Part shown: positions 1 to 7,462 of the stretch, one piece after another
How positions within the stretch are numbered: the stretch's first letter is position 1
How the letters are laid out: each line of letters starts with the position of its first letter
From: Massilia aquatica
Lineage (GTDB): Bacteria > Pseudomonadota > Gammaproteobacteria > Burkholderiales > Burkholderiaceae_D
Assembly (NCBI RefSeq): GCF_011682045.1
Contig: NZ_VVIW01000005.1
Coordinates: forward strand, 62,001 to 126,000
Direction of reading: 5' to 3'
DNA: 64,000 nucleotides
Program-made: the position numbers and the translations under genes
The notes under the pieces: model-generated
Told to the model about the DNA's origin: nothing
Databases searched by the model: none
The model's input: the letters and a program-made list of their open reading frames with translations, nothing else

Positions 1-6
1 AAAGCT

Positions 7-492
7 ATGTCAGCGCTCACTTACCCACAGCCGTTCTGGCGTTATCTGCTGCTGTTTCAATCCTGGTCGCAACTGGGATCATGGCTGATCATCGTGCTGG
101 CGAGCACCTTGCCGCTGCACGCGCTCCTGATGGGGCAGGAAGGGGCGCCGCCGTTGGCGGGGCTTCTGTGCGGCACGGCGCTGGGCTCGCTGGTGTCGGT
201 GTGCATGGTCCTGCCGGCGCGGTTTTCCGTGGCGCACGCTGATGCGGCAAGCATGCGCAGCCTGCTCGCTACGCTGGCACGCCTGGGATATGTGAAAGAC
301 CAGCGCACTGGCGCAAGCGTTGTTTACCTTCAAAAACTGCCGCGTATCTTGCGCTGGAACGAGGGCACCGTAACGATCGCCCAGCTCCACGGCACGATCG
401 TGGTCAGCGGCCCGCGCTTTATTGTCGGATGGATGCGTAAGGACCTCCTGAAGGCCGCGCCTACATGCGTTCCTGGAAATGTTCCTAATTAA
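7..492 (+). CDS. Small membrane protein, unknown function
   Basis: This 161-residue protein is not one I recognise. Two hydrophobic stretches, about residues 20-41 and 48-68, look like a pair of membrane helices, followed by a soluble C-terminal half of about 90 residues rich in basic residues. This suggests a small inner-membrane protein with a cytoplasmic tail. The ATG at base 7 is the first available start, but the upstream context is cut by the window edge, so it may start earlier. The TAA stop lies inside a copy of a dispersed repeat (487-510), so the last residues may be repeat-derived. Confidence 0.6.
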   Translation: MSALTYPQPFWRYLLLFQSWSQLGSWLIIVLASTLPLHALLMGQEGAPPLAGLLCGTALGSLVSVCMVLPARFSVAHADAASMRSLLATLARLGYVKDQRTGASVVYLQKLPRILRWNEGTVTIAQLHGTIVVSGPRFIVGWMRKDLLKAAPTCVPGNVPN

Positions 493-510
493 AGCTCTGA
501 CCCCGGTTGT
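487..510. repeat. Dispersed 3'-end repeat, copy A
   Basis: This 24-base sequence contains CTCTGACCCCGGTTGT. It is an exact reverse complement (24 of 24) of 18411-18434, downstream of dnaE2. It starts inside the last codons of the preceding ORF and provides its TAA stop. Related GGGGTC(A/T)GACCCC cores occur at 11042-11126 and elsewhere in the window, always at gene 3' ends. Confidence 0.8.
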
Positions 511-608
511 AGGAAAGTGCTGCAGTTTTGCGTCGGAATGTCGGTCTTCCACAGGATGAGAGGGGGAGGCTGCACACGATAAGACTTGCCAAATTGGCAG
601 TCAGCGAG

Positions 609-628
609 TACTGTATAAACATACAGTA
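609..628 (+). promoter_or_regulatory. LexA (SOS) box upstream of imuA
   Basis: The core CTGTATAAACATACAG at 611-626 is a full CTG-N10-CAG LexA site, and with its flanks it forms a 20-bp palindrome beginning TACTG and ending CAGTA. It ends 16 bases before the imuA ATG. An equivalent box precedes dnaE2 at 15168-15187. It is inferred that LexA represses imuA-imuB until DNA damage. Confidence 0.93.
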
Positions 629-644
629 CTTTGTTGACCCCACC

Positions 645-1352
645 ATGAATTCCCCCGATTTTCTTGCCGCGCCAGAGACTTTGCATCCCGCCCTGTGGCG
701 CGCTTCCCAGCTGGCCCGCGCGGGCACGCGCTGCGTCGACAGCGGCCATCCCACCTTGTCGCCCCAGCTGCCCGGCGGCGGCTGGCCGAGCGGCTGCCTG
801 GTCGAATTGCTGCTGCAGCAGAGCGGCATTGGCGAATTGCGCCTGCTGCGACCGGCCCTGGCCAAGGTGGCCGAACGCCGTATCGTGTTGTTGCAGCCGC
901 CCCATCCACCGCAGGCGCTGGCGCTGGCCGCGCTCGGGTTGCCGCCCTCCCAGCTGATCTGGGTGCGCAGCACGCGCAATGCCGATGCCCTGTGGGCCGC
1001 CGAACAGGTGCTGCGCAGCGGCAGCTGCGGCGCGCTGCTGTTCTGGGCCAGCCATGCCCGTCCCGAGTCCTTGCGCCGCCTGCACCTGGCGGCCCAGGGC
1101 GGCGAAGCCCTGTTCTTCCTGCTGCGCCCGCTCGCGGCGGCGCAGGATGCTTCACCCGCGCCGCTGCGCCTGAGCCTGCGTCCGGCTCTCGGCGGGCTCG
1201 ACATCGGTTTCGTCAAACGCCGGGGGCCGCAGCGCGACGCGCCCCTGTTTCTTCCCCTGAATCCTTCTTTACTTCAACGCCATGCGACTCTGGATCGGCC
1301 TTTACTTGCCCCGGCTACCGCTCGACGTGTTCAGCCCGCACTGGTCGGCTGA
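645..1352 (+). CDS. imuA: ImuA, translesion synthesis accessory protein (RecA-like)
   Basis: ImuA is the RecA-related accessory protein of the ImuA-ImuB-DnaE2 damage-induced mutagenesis system. The 235-residue protein has the characteristic start (LHPALWRASQLARAG) and a Gly-rich LPGGGWPSG segment near residues 42-50. It then has a degenerate P-loop region in which GIGE (61-64) stands where an ATPase would have GKT, as expected for this family. I chose the ATG at 645 because it follows the LexA box; an upstream in-frame start at 528 would put the operator inside the gene. The 3' end overlaps imuB by 71 bases, so translation is probably coupled. The DnaE2 partner is not adjacent but lies at 15222. 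Confidence 0.88.
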   Translation: MNSPDFLAAPETLHPALWRASQLARAGTRCVDSGHPTLSPQLPGGGWPSGCLVELLLQQSGIGELRLLRPALAKVAERRIVLLQPPHPPQALALAALGLPPSQLIWVRSTRNADALWAAEQVLRSGSCGALLFWASHARPESLRRLHLAAQGGEALFFLLRPLAAAQDASPAPLRLSLRPALGGLDIGFVKRRGPQRDAPLFLPLNPSLLQRHATLDRPLLAPATARRVQPALVG

Positions 1353-2778
1353 GGCCGCCAGCGTCGTCCTGGAGAGCGAGCGTGTGCTGGCCGCCTCGGC
1401 GCTGGCGCTGGAGGGCGGGGCGCGCGTGGGCATGCGCCGTGGCGGCGTGCTGATGCTGCTGCCCGACGCCCGCCTGCACGAGCGCGCGCCGGCGCGCGAA
1501 GCCGCCGCCCTGCAGGCGGTGGCCATGGCGCTGCTGCAGTACACGCCGCAGGTCACCCTGGCCGAAGAAGCCACCTTGCTGATGGACGTGGGCGCCAGCC
1601 TGCGCCTGTTCGGCGGGGTGCGCGCGCTGTGCCGGCGCATCCGCGCCAGCCTGCGCGCGCTCGGGTACGCCGTCCAGCTGAGCTGCGCGCCGACCGCGCG
1701 CGGGGCCTGGCTGCTGGCGCGCGGCGGAGCCGGGCATGCGCTCGGCATGGTTTCGCTCAAGCGCCGTCTGGACCGCCTGCCGGCCGCCTTGCCGCTGCCG
1801 GCGCGCCCGTTTGCCACCTGGCTCGAGGGCATCGGTTGCCTGTCGCTGGGCCAGCTGCGGCGCCTGCCGCGTCCGGGTTTGCAGCGCCGTTGCGGCGGCG
1901 ACTTGCTGGCCGTGCTCGATGCGGCCTACGGCATGACGGCCGAGCTGTTCGACTGGATCGCCGCGCCCACCACCTTCCAGGCCCGGCTGGAATTGTTCGA
2001 CCGGGTCGAACAGGCCGACGCCCTGCTGGCCGGCGCCCACAGCCTGCTGCTGCAAATGACCGGCTGGCTGTGCGCGCACCAGCTGGCGGTGGGGCGCATC
2101 GTGCTGCTGCTCGAACATGAGCGCGGGCGGGTGGCGCGCGCGCCCACCGTGCTCGACATCATTCTGGCCGAGCCCACCTGGCGCGACGAGCATCTGGTGC
2201 GCCTGCTGCGCGAGCGCCTGGGCAGCCTGACCCTGGAGGCGCACGTGATCGGCCTGGTGCTCGACGCGCCCGAGGTGCAGGCCATGGCCATGCCGAGCGA
2301 GTCGTTGTTTCCCGAGCCCGGCGGTAACGAGCAGGACCAGTGGCGCATGCTCGAACTGCTGGTGGCGCGCCTGGGACCCGAGAACGTATTGCAGGCCGCA
2401 CCGCGCGCCGATTACCGGCCCGAACTGGCCAACCGCTGGGTGCCGGTGCAGCAGGCGCGCGGCAAGGCGCAACAGGCGGCGCAGCAGGCGCAGATGCAGT
2501 TGCCGCCGGACGTGCTGAGCCTGCCGCGTCCGGCCTGGCTGCTGGCCAAGCCGGTGGCGCTGCTGATGCGCGACCACCGGCCGTTTTACGGTTCGCCCTT
2601 GCGCATGGCGTCCACGCCAGAGCGCATCGAGGCGGGCTGGTGGAGCCAGTCGCAGACGCGCGACTATTTCATTGCGCAGGGGCAGGATCATGCCCATTAC
2701 TGGGTCTATCGCGAACGCATCGCCGGCACCGATGGCGATCGCGCGCCGCGCTGGTTCCTGCATGGCTTGTTTGGCTGA
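1282..2778 (+). CDS. imuB: ImuB, Y-family DNA polymerase-like protein
   Basis: ImuB is a catalytically inactive Y-family polymerase homologue that links ImuA, DnaE2 and the beta clamp during damage-induced mutagenesis. The 498-residue length is typical. The N-terminus (MRLWIGLYLPRLPLDVF) aligns with the palm start of DinB/UmuC, but the first metal-binding acidic motif is replaced. The C-terminal part carries the conserved LPRPAWLLAKPVAL and GPLR-like regions, followed by RDYFIAQ and WFLHGLFG. It overlaps imuA and shares its LexA-controlled transcript. The next gene starts 64 bases downstream with its own RBS. Confidence 0.9.
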   Translation: MRLWIGLYLPRLPLDVFSPHWSAEAASVVLESERVLAASALALEGGARVGMRRGGVLMLLPDARLHERAPAREAAALQAVAMALLQYTPQVTLAEEATLLMDVGASLRLFGGVRALCRRIRASLRALGYAVQLSCAPTARGAWLLARGGAGHALGMVSLKRRLDRLPAALPLPARPFATWLEGIGCLSLGQLRRLPRPGLQRRCGGDLLAVLDAAYGMTAELFDWIAAPTTFQARLELFDRVEQADALLAGAHSLLLQMTGWLCAHQLAVGRIVLLLEHERGRVARAPTVLDIILAEPTWRDEHLVRLLRERLGSLTLEAHVIGLVLDAPEVQAMAMPSESLFPEPGGNEQDQWRMLELLVARLGPENVLQAAPRADYRPELANRWVPVQQARGKAQQAAQQAQMQLPPDVLSLPRPAWLLAKPVALLMRDHRPFYGSPLRMASTPERIEAGWWSQSQTRDYFIAQGQDHAHYWVYRERIAGTDGDRAPRWFLHGLFG

Positions 2779-2842
2779 GGCGTCCGGTACGGCGGCCATC
2801 CCGGGTTAAGATGGTCGGATTCATTATTGATAAGGAGCAGGG

Positions 2843-3604
2843 ATGCACAGCGAAAAACAGGAGTTCCCCGGCGCCGATGGCCACAAGCTGGCGGCCCGTC
2901 TCGATGCCCCCGACGGCCCGGCGCGCGCCTACGCGCTGTTTGCCCATTGTTTTACCTGCGGTAAAGACGTGTTCGCCGCCAGCCGCATCGCCCAGGCCCT
3001 GACCGAGCATGGCATCGCCGTGCTGCGCTTCGATTTCACCGGGCTGGGCGCGAGCGAAGGCGATTTTGCGAACACCAATTTTTCATCGAATGTGCAAGAT
3101 CTGGTGGCTGCGGCCGCCTTCATGCGCACCTCGCTCAAGGCGCCCGAGATCTTGATCGGGCACAGCCTGGGTGGCGCCGCCGTGCTGGCCGCGGCCGCCA
3201 GCATTGCCGAGGTGCGCGCGGTGGTGACCGTGGGCGCGCCGAGCGATCCATCGCATGTCAATAACCTGTTCGGCGAGCAACTCGGCGTGATCGAAGCCCA
3301 GGGCGAAGCGCAGGTGCAGCTGGCGGGGCGTCCGTTCACCATCAAGCGCCAGTTTTTGCTCGATGCCGCCGAGCAGAACCTGAACCTCAGCACGGCCGGT
3401 CTCAAGCGCCCCTTGATGGTCATGCACTCGCCGCACGACCGTACCGTGGGAATTGATAATGCGCTGCATATTTTCCAGGCGGCCAAGCATCCGAAGAGTT
3501 TTGTGTCGCTCGATAATGCCGATCATTTGCTCACGCGCAGGGAAGATGCGGTGTGGGTGGCCGGCATGATTGCGGCGTGGAGCGCGCGCTATGTGAGCGC
3601 TTGA
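2843..3604 (+). CDS. Alpha/beta hydrolase family protein
   Basis: This 253-residue serine hydrolase-like protein has the nucleophile elbow GHSLGG with Ser108. Asp199 in SPHDRTVG and His228 in NADHLL complete a plausible catalytic triad. The N-terminal HCFTCGKDV segment is typical of hydrolases found alone or fused to an OsmC domain; here the protein ends after the hydrolase, with no OsmC half. An AAGGAGCAGGG ribosome site precedes the ATG. The substrate is unknown. Confidence 0.85.
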   Translation: MHSEKQEFPGADGHKLAARLDAPDGPARAYALFAHCFTCGKDVFAASRIAQALTEHGIAVLRFDFTGLGASEGDFANTNFSSNVQDLVAAAAFMRTSLKAPEILIGHSLGGAAVLAAAASIAEVRAVVTVGAPSDPSHVNNLFGEQLGVIEAQGEAQVQLAGRPFTIKRQFLLDAAEQNLNLSTAGLKRPLMVMHSPHDRTVGIDNALHIFQAAKHPKSFVSLDNADHLLTRREDAVWVAGMIAAWSARYVSA

Positions 3605-3664
3605 GGAGGCGGGGAAACGGGACGAGACTGGACGAAACGGGAAGGGAAGAAACGAAAAGGCAGG

Positions 3665-3687
3665 CTGCCGCTTTGAACAAGCGGCAG
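3665..3687. terminator. Hairpin between convergent genes
   Basis: CTGCCGCTT and AAGCGGCAG form a 9-bp stem with a 5-base loop between the convergent hydrolase gene (ends 3604) and the minus-strand gene ending at 3720. There is no strong T-run on either side, so a terminator role is only likely, not certain. Confidence 0.45.
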
Positions 3688-3719
3688 TAAAACGTTGCTA
3701 GATAAAATGAGCGACGCGC

Positions 3720-4070
3720 TTATTCGTCGTCGAATTCTTCGGCCAGGTTCTTCCAGCCCTTGAGCTTGGCGAAGGCGCTGAATTCTTCGGGCGCTTCGAG
3801 CACGATCAGTTTGCGGTCTTGCAGGCCAGGGTCGCTGTGCGAAAAATTCGGCCCTACGTAGCCCAGCGCGCGCAGGCGGTCGATGATGTTGCCGACGAGG
3901 ACTTTGTCCTTGTACAGCCCACCCTCGATCGGCGCGGCGAAGTCAACGTATACGTCAATAATCCCGTAACCCTCGTCGAAAATGCGGATCGCCTTGACGT
4001 CGTGGGAACGGCTGCTGCTGTCGCTGGCCTTGAACGGGCCGCTCAGCTGGATGTCGGTATCGGTAGTCAT
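3720..4070 (-). CDS. Hypothetical small acidic protein
   Basis: I do not recognise a family for this 116-residue protein. It reads as a single soluble alpha/beta domain with no signal peptide or membrane segment, and it ends in a very acidic tail (LAEEFDDE). Residues such as RIFDEGYGIIDVYVDF suggest an all-beta core. A second ATG four codons upstream at 4082 is possible; I prefer 4070 (MTTDTDIQL). It is convergent with the hydrolase gene and co-directional with the M61 peptidase gene, but 56 bases separate them. Confidence 0.65.
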   Translation of the reverse strand: MTTDTDIQLSGPFKASDSSSRSHDVKAIRIFDEGYGIIDVYVDFAAPIEGGLYKDKVLVGNIIDRLRALGYVGPNFSHSDPGLQDRKLIVLEAPEEFSAFAKLKGWKNLAEEFDDE

Positions 4071-4203
4071 ACAACGCAGCATAGCACCATCGGCGCGAAC
4101 CGGTTGTGCGCCACTGCGTTTGAAGCGCGTGCCATGCCGGCTTGATGAACGGCATGCTGGACCAGCCCGGCGGGCGTGGCCGGCCAGCGACCGTGTTCAG
4201 CGT

Positions 4204-6126
4204 TCAGCGGCGCGGCTGCAGGATCGCGTCGAGCCGGTCCTTGCTACCCGGAATGCGTTCCAGGCGCGGATAGCGCAGGCCGCCGTGGTAATCGAGCGCC
4301 ACCGTGCGGAAATTGCTGCCTTTGCGCACCAGCAGTTCAATCGGCGCCTTGCCGTCGCGCGCCGCCTTCACGGCCGCTTTCAGCACTTCCGGCTTATAGG
4401 TGCGGTTGTTGACGGCCACGATGGTGCTGTTGCCCGACAGCCCGGCGCGAAAGCCAATGCCATCCCATTCGATCGCTTCGATCGCACCGTCGTTCTTGAC
4501 GGAAAAACCAAGCGAGTAGCTGAAGTCGCTCATCTTGCTGCGCTCTTCCTGACCCTTGATGACATCGGTCGGCGTATCGGTGTAGACCAGCTTCCAGCCG
4601 GCACGGGCCAGGCCGTCGAGCGGCGCGCCGGCGCCATTGCCGTCCAGCTTGGCGCGCAGGAAAGGCGCCCAGTCGAACGCCTGCACCGATGCCAGGGTGC
4701 GCACCACGTCGTCGAACTGGTAATAGGCCGGGCCGATGCTGCCATTGTCGACACCATAAAAGGTGCGCGCGAAATCATCGAGCGAACGCTTCTCGCCGGA
4801 CAGTTCGCGGATGCGGGTATCGACGTCCAGCCAGATCAGCATGCCTTCGACGTAATAATCTTCGCTGCGCTGCCAGTTGCTCCAGCCCAGCGCGCGGCGG
4901 GCCTGCACGATCGGATCGTTGACCGTGTCCTGCAAGGCGCGCCACGAGCGGCCCTGCACGTGGTCGTAGCGCGCGGCGTAGGCGGCGATGGCGTCGCGGA
5001 TACCGCCCGCCGACACCAGTCCCGAGCGCGCCGCCAGCACATTGCCCCAGTACTGGGTCTGGCCTTCGTACACCCACAGCAGGCTGTTTTGCAGTGGTAC
5101 GTTGAAGTTCGGCACATCCTGGTCGGCCGGACGGCGGAACTTGCCGTTCCATGAGTGGGTGTACTCGTGCGGCAGCAGGTCGCGCCCGAGTTCGGTCTTG
5201 GCCCAGTCGGTGAAGTAGCCGGGCTTGACGCCGTTTTCGCTCGACTGGTGGTGCTCGCGCCCGATGCCGCCGAATTCGTCCGACAGCGCAAACAGGAAAT
5301 CGTAATGCTTGTAGTGATGCGAGGCGAACAGCTTGCCGGCCTGCTGCACCAGCGCGCGGTGCGCGGCGATCTGTTCGGGCTTCGCTTCCAGGCTCTCGGG
5401 ATTGTCGGCCACGATGTTCAGGTGCACCGGCACCCTGGCGCCCGGGTCGAGGTCGATGCGGCGGAAGTGGCGGCCCGCGAACACGGGCGAATCGATCAGC
5501 GTTTCCAGGTCGAGCGGCTTGAAGCTGATGTCGTTGCCGTTGCGTCCGGCCGTTTCCAGCGCGGTGCCGTACTGCCAGCCGTCGGGCAGCTTGAGCGAGG
5601 CCTGGACCGGGATGCGGCGGCTGAAGTAGCCGGCCGGATACAGGGTCATCGCTTGCCATTGCACGCCGAGAATCTCGCTGGTCATGGTGATGCGGCCCTG
5701 GGCCGGCTCGACCGGCGAGAGGAACTGGTACTCGGCCTCGACCGCCGTGGCGCCTTCCGGCACGGTGAGGTGGAAGGCGTGCACGTGGACCGGATCGCGC
5801 GTCCACGCCAGCGTCTTGCCGCCGGCCGACAGGCGCAGGCCGGCCAGCTGGTTCAGCGGTCCGCTGGGGCCGTGGTTGCCGGGCACCCACTGAGGATAGA
5901 GCAGGGTCAGCGGACCCGGTGCGGCCGGGATGGTGGCGCGGATGCGGAAAATCTGTTGTCCCAGGTTGGTGGCGTCGACCTTGAGCACGATGGTGCCGGG
6001 GTAGGGCAGGTCGCGCGGCGCGGGCACGTCGGCGCGGGCGGGCAGGGCCAGCGTGGCCAGCAGGACCAGGGAGCAAACGGTCGAACAGGAGGATGAAAGC
6101 AGGCGGCGGCGAAGCGGAAGGGGCAT
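4204..6126 (-). CDS. M61 family metallopeptidase with PDZ domain
   Basis: This is a secreted or periplasmic zinc aminopeptidase-like protein of the glycyl aminopeptidase (M61) family. From the ATG at 6126 it has 640 residues. Residues 1-32 form a signal peptide ending in LALPARA. An immunoglobulin-like N-terminal domain follows, then the catalytic domain with HEYTH at 320-324 preceded by EHHQSSENG. A C-terminal PDZ-like domain (about 530-620) includes SLGFSVKNDGAIEAIEWDG. A longer ORF reaches 6183, but the extra 19 residues do not fit a signal peptide. The promoter should lie in the region holding the large inverted repeat at 6312-6520. Confidence 0.9.
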   Translation of the reverse strand: MPLPLRRRLLSSSCSTVCSLVLLATLALPARADVPAPRDLPYPGTIVLKVDATNLGQQIFRIRATIPAAPGPLTLLYPQWVPGNHGPSGPLNQLAGLRLSAGGKTLAWTRDPVHVHAFHLTVPEGATAVEAEYQFLSPVEPAQGRITMTSEILGVQWQAMTLYPAGYFSRRIPVQASLKLPDGWQYGTALETAGRNGNDISFKPLDLETLIDSPVFAGRHFRRIDLDPGARVPVHLNIVADNPESLEAKPEQIAAHRALVQQAGKLFASHHYKHYDFLFALSDEFGGIGREHHQSSENGVKPGYFTDWAKTELGRDLLPHEYTHSWNGKFRRPADQDVPNFNVPLQNSLLWVYEGQTQYWGNVLAARSGLVSAGGIRDAIAAYAARYDHVQGRSWRALQDTVNDPIVQARRALGWSNWQRSEDYYVEGMLIWLDVDTRIRELSGEKRSLDDFARTFYGVDNGSIGPAYYQFDDVVRTLASVQAFDWAPFLRAKLDGNGAGAPLDGLARAGWKLVYTDTPTDVIKGQEERSKMSDFSYSLGFSVKNDGAIEAIEWDGIGFRAGLSGNSTIVAVNNRTYKPEVLKAAVKAARDGKAPIELLVRKGSNFRTVALDYHGGLRYPRLERIPGSKDRLDAILQPRR

Positions 6127-6311
6127 GGGATCGTCAATACGGTAAAGATCAGCAATTTTCTGCGGGTATTCGCAGGCGACCACGATTCTACCGAAAAGCG
6201 TTGCGGCCCCGCTGCTTGCCGTGTCCGCTGGACAAGCAGCATGGCGTCGCAGATCAGGATCTGCGTGCCGGGAAGTCGGCTGTGAGTTTCAAATGGTTAT
6301 GCAAACGGCGG

Positions 6312-6520
6312 AGCGTTGCCCCTGTTGCCGGCCAGCTCCCTGCGGCAAACTGTCTCGTTTCGCTGTCTTATTCTGTCTCGTTTTGTCTCGTTTAGTCTCG
6401 TTTCAACCAGGGCCCGGCGCCGCTCTCCAAATGAGACAGAACGAGACAGAACGAGACAAAACGAGACACGCAAACGAGATACTTTGCCGCAGTAGGCCAT
6501 CGGGCAATGGGCACAACGCT
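6312..6520. repeat. Long imperfect inverted repeat of TGTCTCGTTT units
   Basis: The left arm begins AGCGTTG at 6312, reaches CTGCGGCAAA at 6340 and then contains several TGTCTCGTTT-type units. The right arm mirrors this with GAGACAAAACGAGAC units, TTTGCCGCAG ending at 6492, and CAACGCT ending at 6520. The inner arms (6340-6406 against 6426-6492) pair at roughly 80 percent and the outer parts more weakly. The centre is GGGCCCGGCGCCG-rich. If transcribed it would form a very long hairpin. Confidence 0.8.
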
Positions 6521-6658
6521 GGCCGCTTATTTTCCCGCTTGCATGCACCGCATACCGCGCTTCATGGCGAGCCCTTCCTGCCGAATTGTTTTTGCCTTGG
6601 GCAAAACTTTTCAACATATTTTTCGGTGCATGGGGCAAAAAATCGTATTTTTCAAGGC

Positions 6659-6687
6659 CTTGAAAACCTTCGGTAGCGCCTTTAGAT
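6659..6687 (+). promoter_or_regulatory. Possible sigma-32 promoter of the sHSP gene
   Basis: CTTGAAA at 6659-6665 matches the sigma-32 -35 consensus exactly. About 14 bases later the sequence is CTTTAGAT, a weak fit to the CCCCATNT -10. It is placed correctly upstream of the structured leader. The -10 mismatch makes this tentative. Confidence 0.4.
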
Positions 6688-6695
6688 TGGATTCA

Positions 6696-6750
6696 ACGGA
6701 TGCTCCACGGAGGTCCGTCAACTTATCGCTTAACTTCTAAAAGGATACTT
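6696..6750 (+). promoter_or_regulatory. ROSE-like RNA thermometer in the sHSP leader
   Basis: Two hairpins are visible. The first pairs ACGGA (6696-6700) with TCCGT (6714-6718) and contains an inner CTCC/GGAG stem. The second pairs TATCGCTT (6724-6731) with AAGGATA (6741-6747), leaving one unpaired G opposite the Shine-Dalgarno. This is the hallmark of ROSE elements, where a U(U/C)GCU sequence masks AGGA and melts on heating. The ATG follows at 6754. Confidence 0.72.
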
Positions 6751-6753
6751 ATC

Positions 6754-7209
6754 ATGCGTACATTCGACCTTGCTCCTCTCTATCGTTCCGCTATCGGCTT
6801 CGACCGTCTGGCTCACCTGCTGGAATCGCAGCGCACCGACGCGCAGCCCAGCTATCCACCGTATAACATCGAACTGGTCAGCGAAGACAAGTACCGCATC
6901 GTGATGGCACTGGCCGGCTTCGACCGTTCGGAAGTCGAGATCATCACCGAGCGCGACAGCCTGCACATCACCGGCCGCAAGCAGAAAGACGACACCCAGC
7001 GCACCTTCCTGCACCGTGGCATCGCGGCGCGTGATTTCGAGCAGCGCTTCCAGCTGGCCAACCACGTCAAGGTCACCACGGCCGCGTTCGACAACGGCAT
7101 GCTGACCATCGAACTGGTGCGTGAAGTGCCCGAGGCCCTCAAGCCGCGCCGCATCGTCATCGACGGCGGCGAGAACGTGCAGGCGCTCGAGCAGCGTCAG
7201 GCCGCCTGA
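6754..7209 (+). CDS. Hsp20/IbpA-type small heat-shock protein
   Basis: This is an ATP-independent holdase chaperone of the alpha-crystallin family. The 151-residue protein follows the IbpA pattern: an N-terminal MRTFDLAPLYRSAIGFDRL, an alpha-crystallin domain from about YPPYNIEL to LTIEL, with FLHRGIAARDFEQRFQLA in the middle, and a C-terminal arm. The first ATG after an AAGGAT ribosome site is used; a start at 6700 would read through the leader hairpins. Control by a heat-sensitive 5' leader is inferred. A GC-rich hairpin at 7269-7296 follows. Confidence 0.93.
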   Translation: MRTFDLAPLYRSAIGFDRLAHLLESQRTDAQPSYPPYNIELVSEDKYRIVMALAGFDRSEVEIITERDSLHITGRKQKDDTQRTFLHRGIAARDFEQRFQLANHVKVTTAAFDNGMLTIELVREVPEALKPRRIVIDGGENVQALEQRQAA

Positions 7210-7268
7210 CAAAGGCCAGCCAGCACGCGATCCGCAGCAATTCGCGATAGCTAGCTGAGCTAAAACAC

Positions 7269-7296
7269 CGGGGCGCCCGCAGCAAGGGGCGCCCCG
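7269..7296 (+). terminator. GC-rich hairpin downstream of sHSP
   Basis: CGGGGCGCC and GGCGCCCCG form a perfect 9-bp stem with a 10-base loop, 60 bases after the heat-shock gene stop. No T-run follows, so it may terminate weakly or protect the mRNA 3' end. Confidence 0.5.
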
Positions 7297-7462
7297 TTCC
7301 ACGTGCAGTCCGGCTTGTCGTTACCAGTGGCAAGAGTATTAAGGCAACCCTAAGTCTGATGCCGCATCATTACATCATCGGCCAGGCGTCAAGTGGTCCA
7401 GGAAATACAGCAAACAACAAGCGTTCATTACGAACATATCCTTTCAAACCAGGAGTACGTCC

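Larger units (their letters stand above)
6127..6695. other. Intergenic region between M61 gene and sHSP
   Basis: About 570 bases without a convincing gene separate these two divergent genes. They hold the imperfect inverted repeat at 6312-6520 and, close to the heat-shock gene, a possible sigma-32 type -35 element CTTGAAA at 6659-6665. Short ORFs here run across the repeat and have no coding signature. Confidence 0.6.

Noticed and set aside
528-644. Upstream start for imuA at 528
   Set aside because: It would place the LexA box inside the coding region; the ATG at 645 follows it properly.
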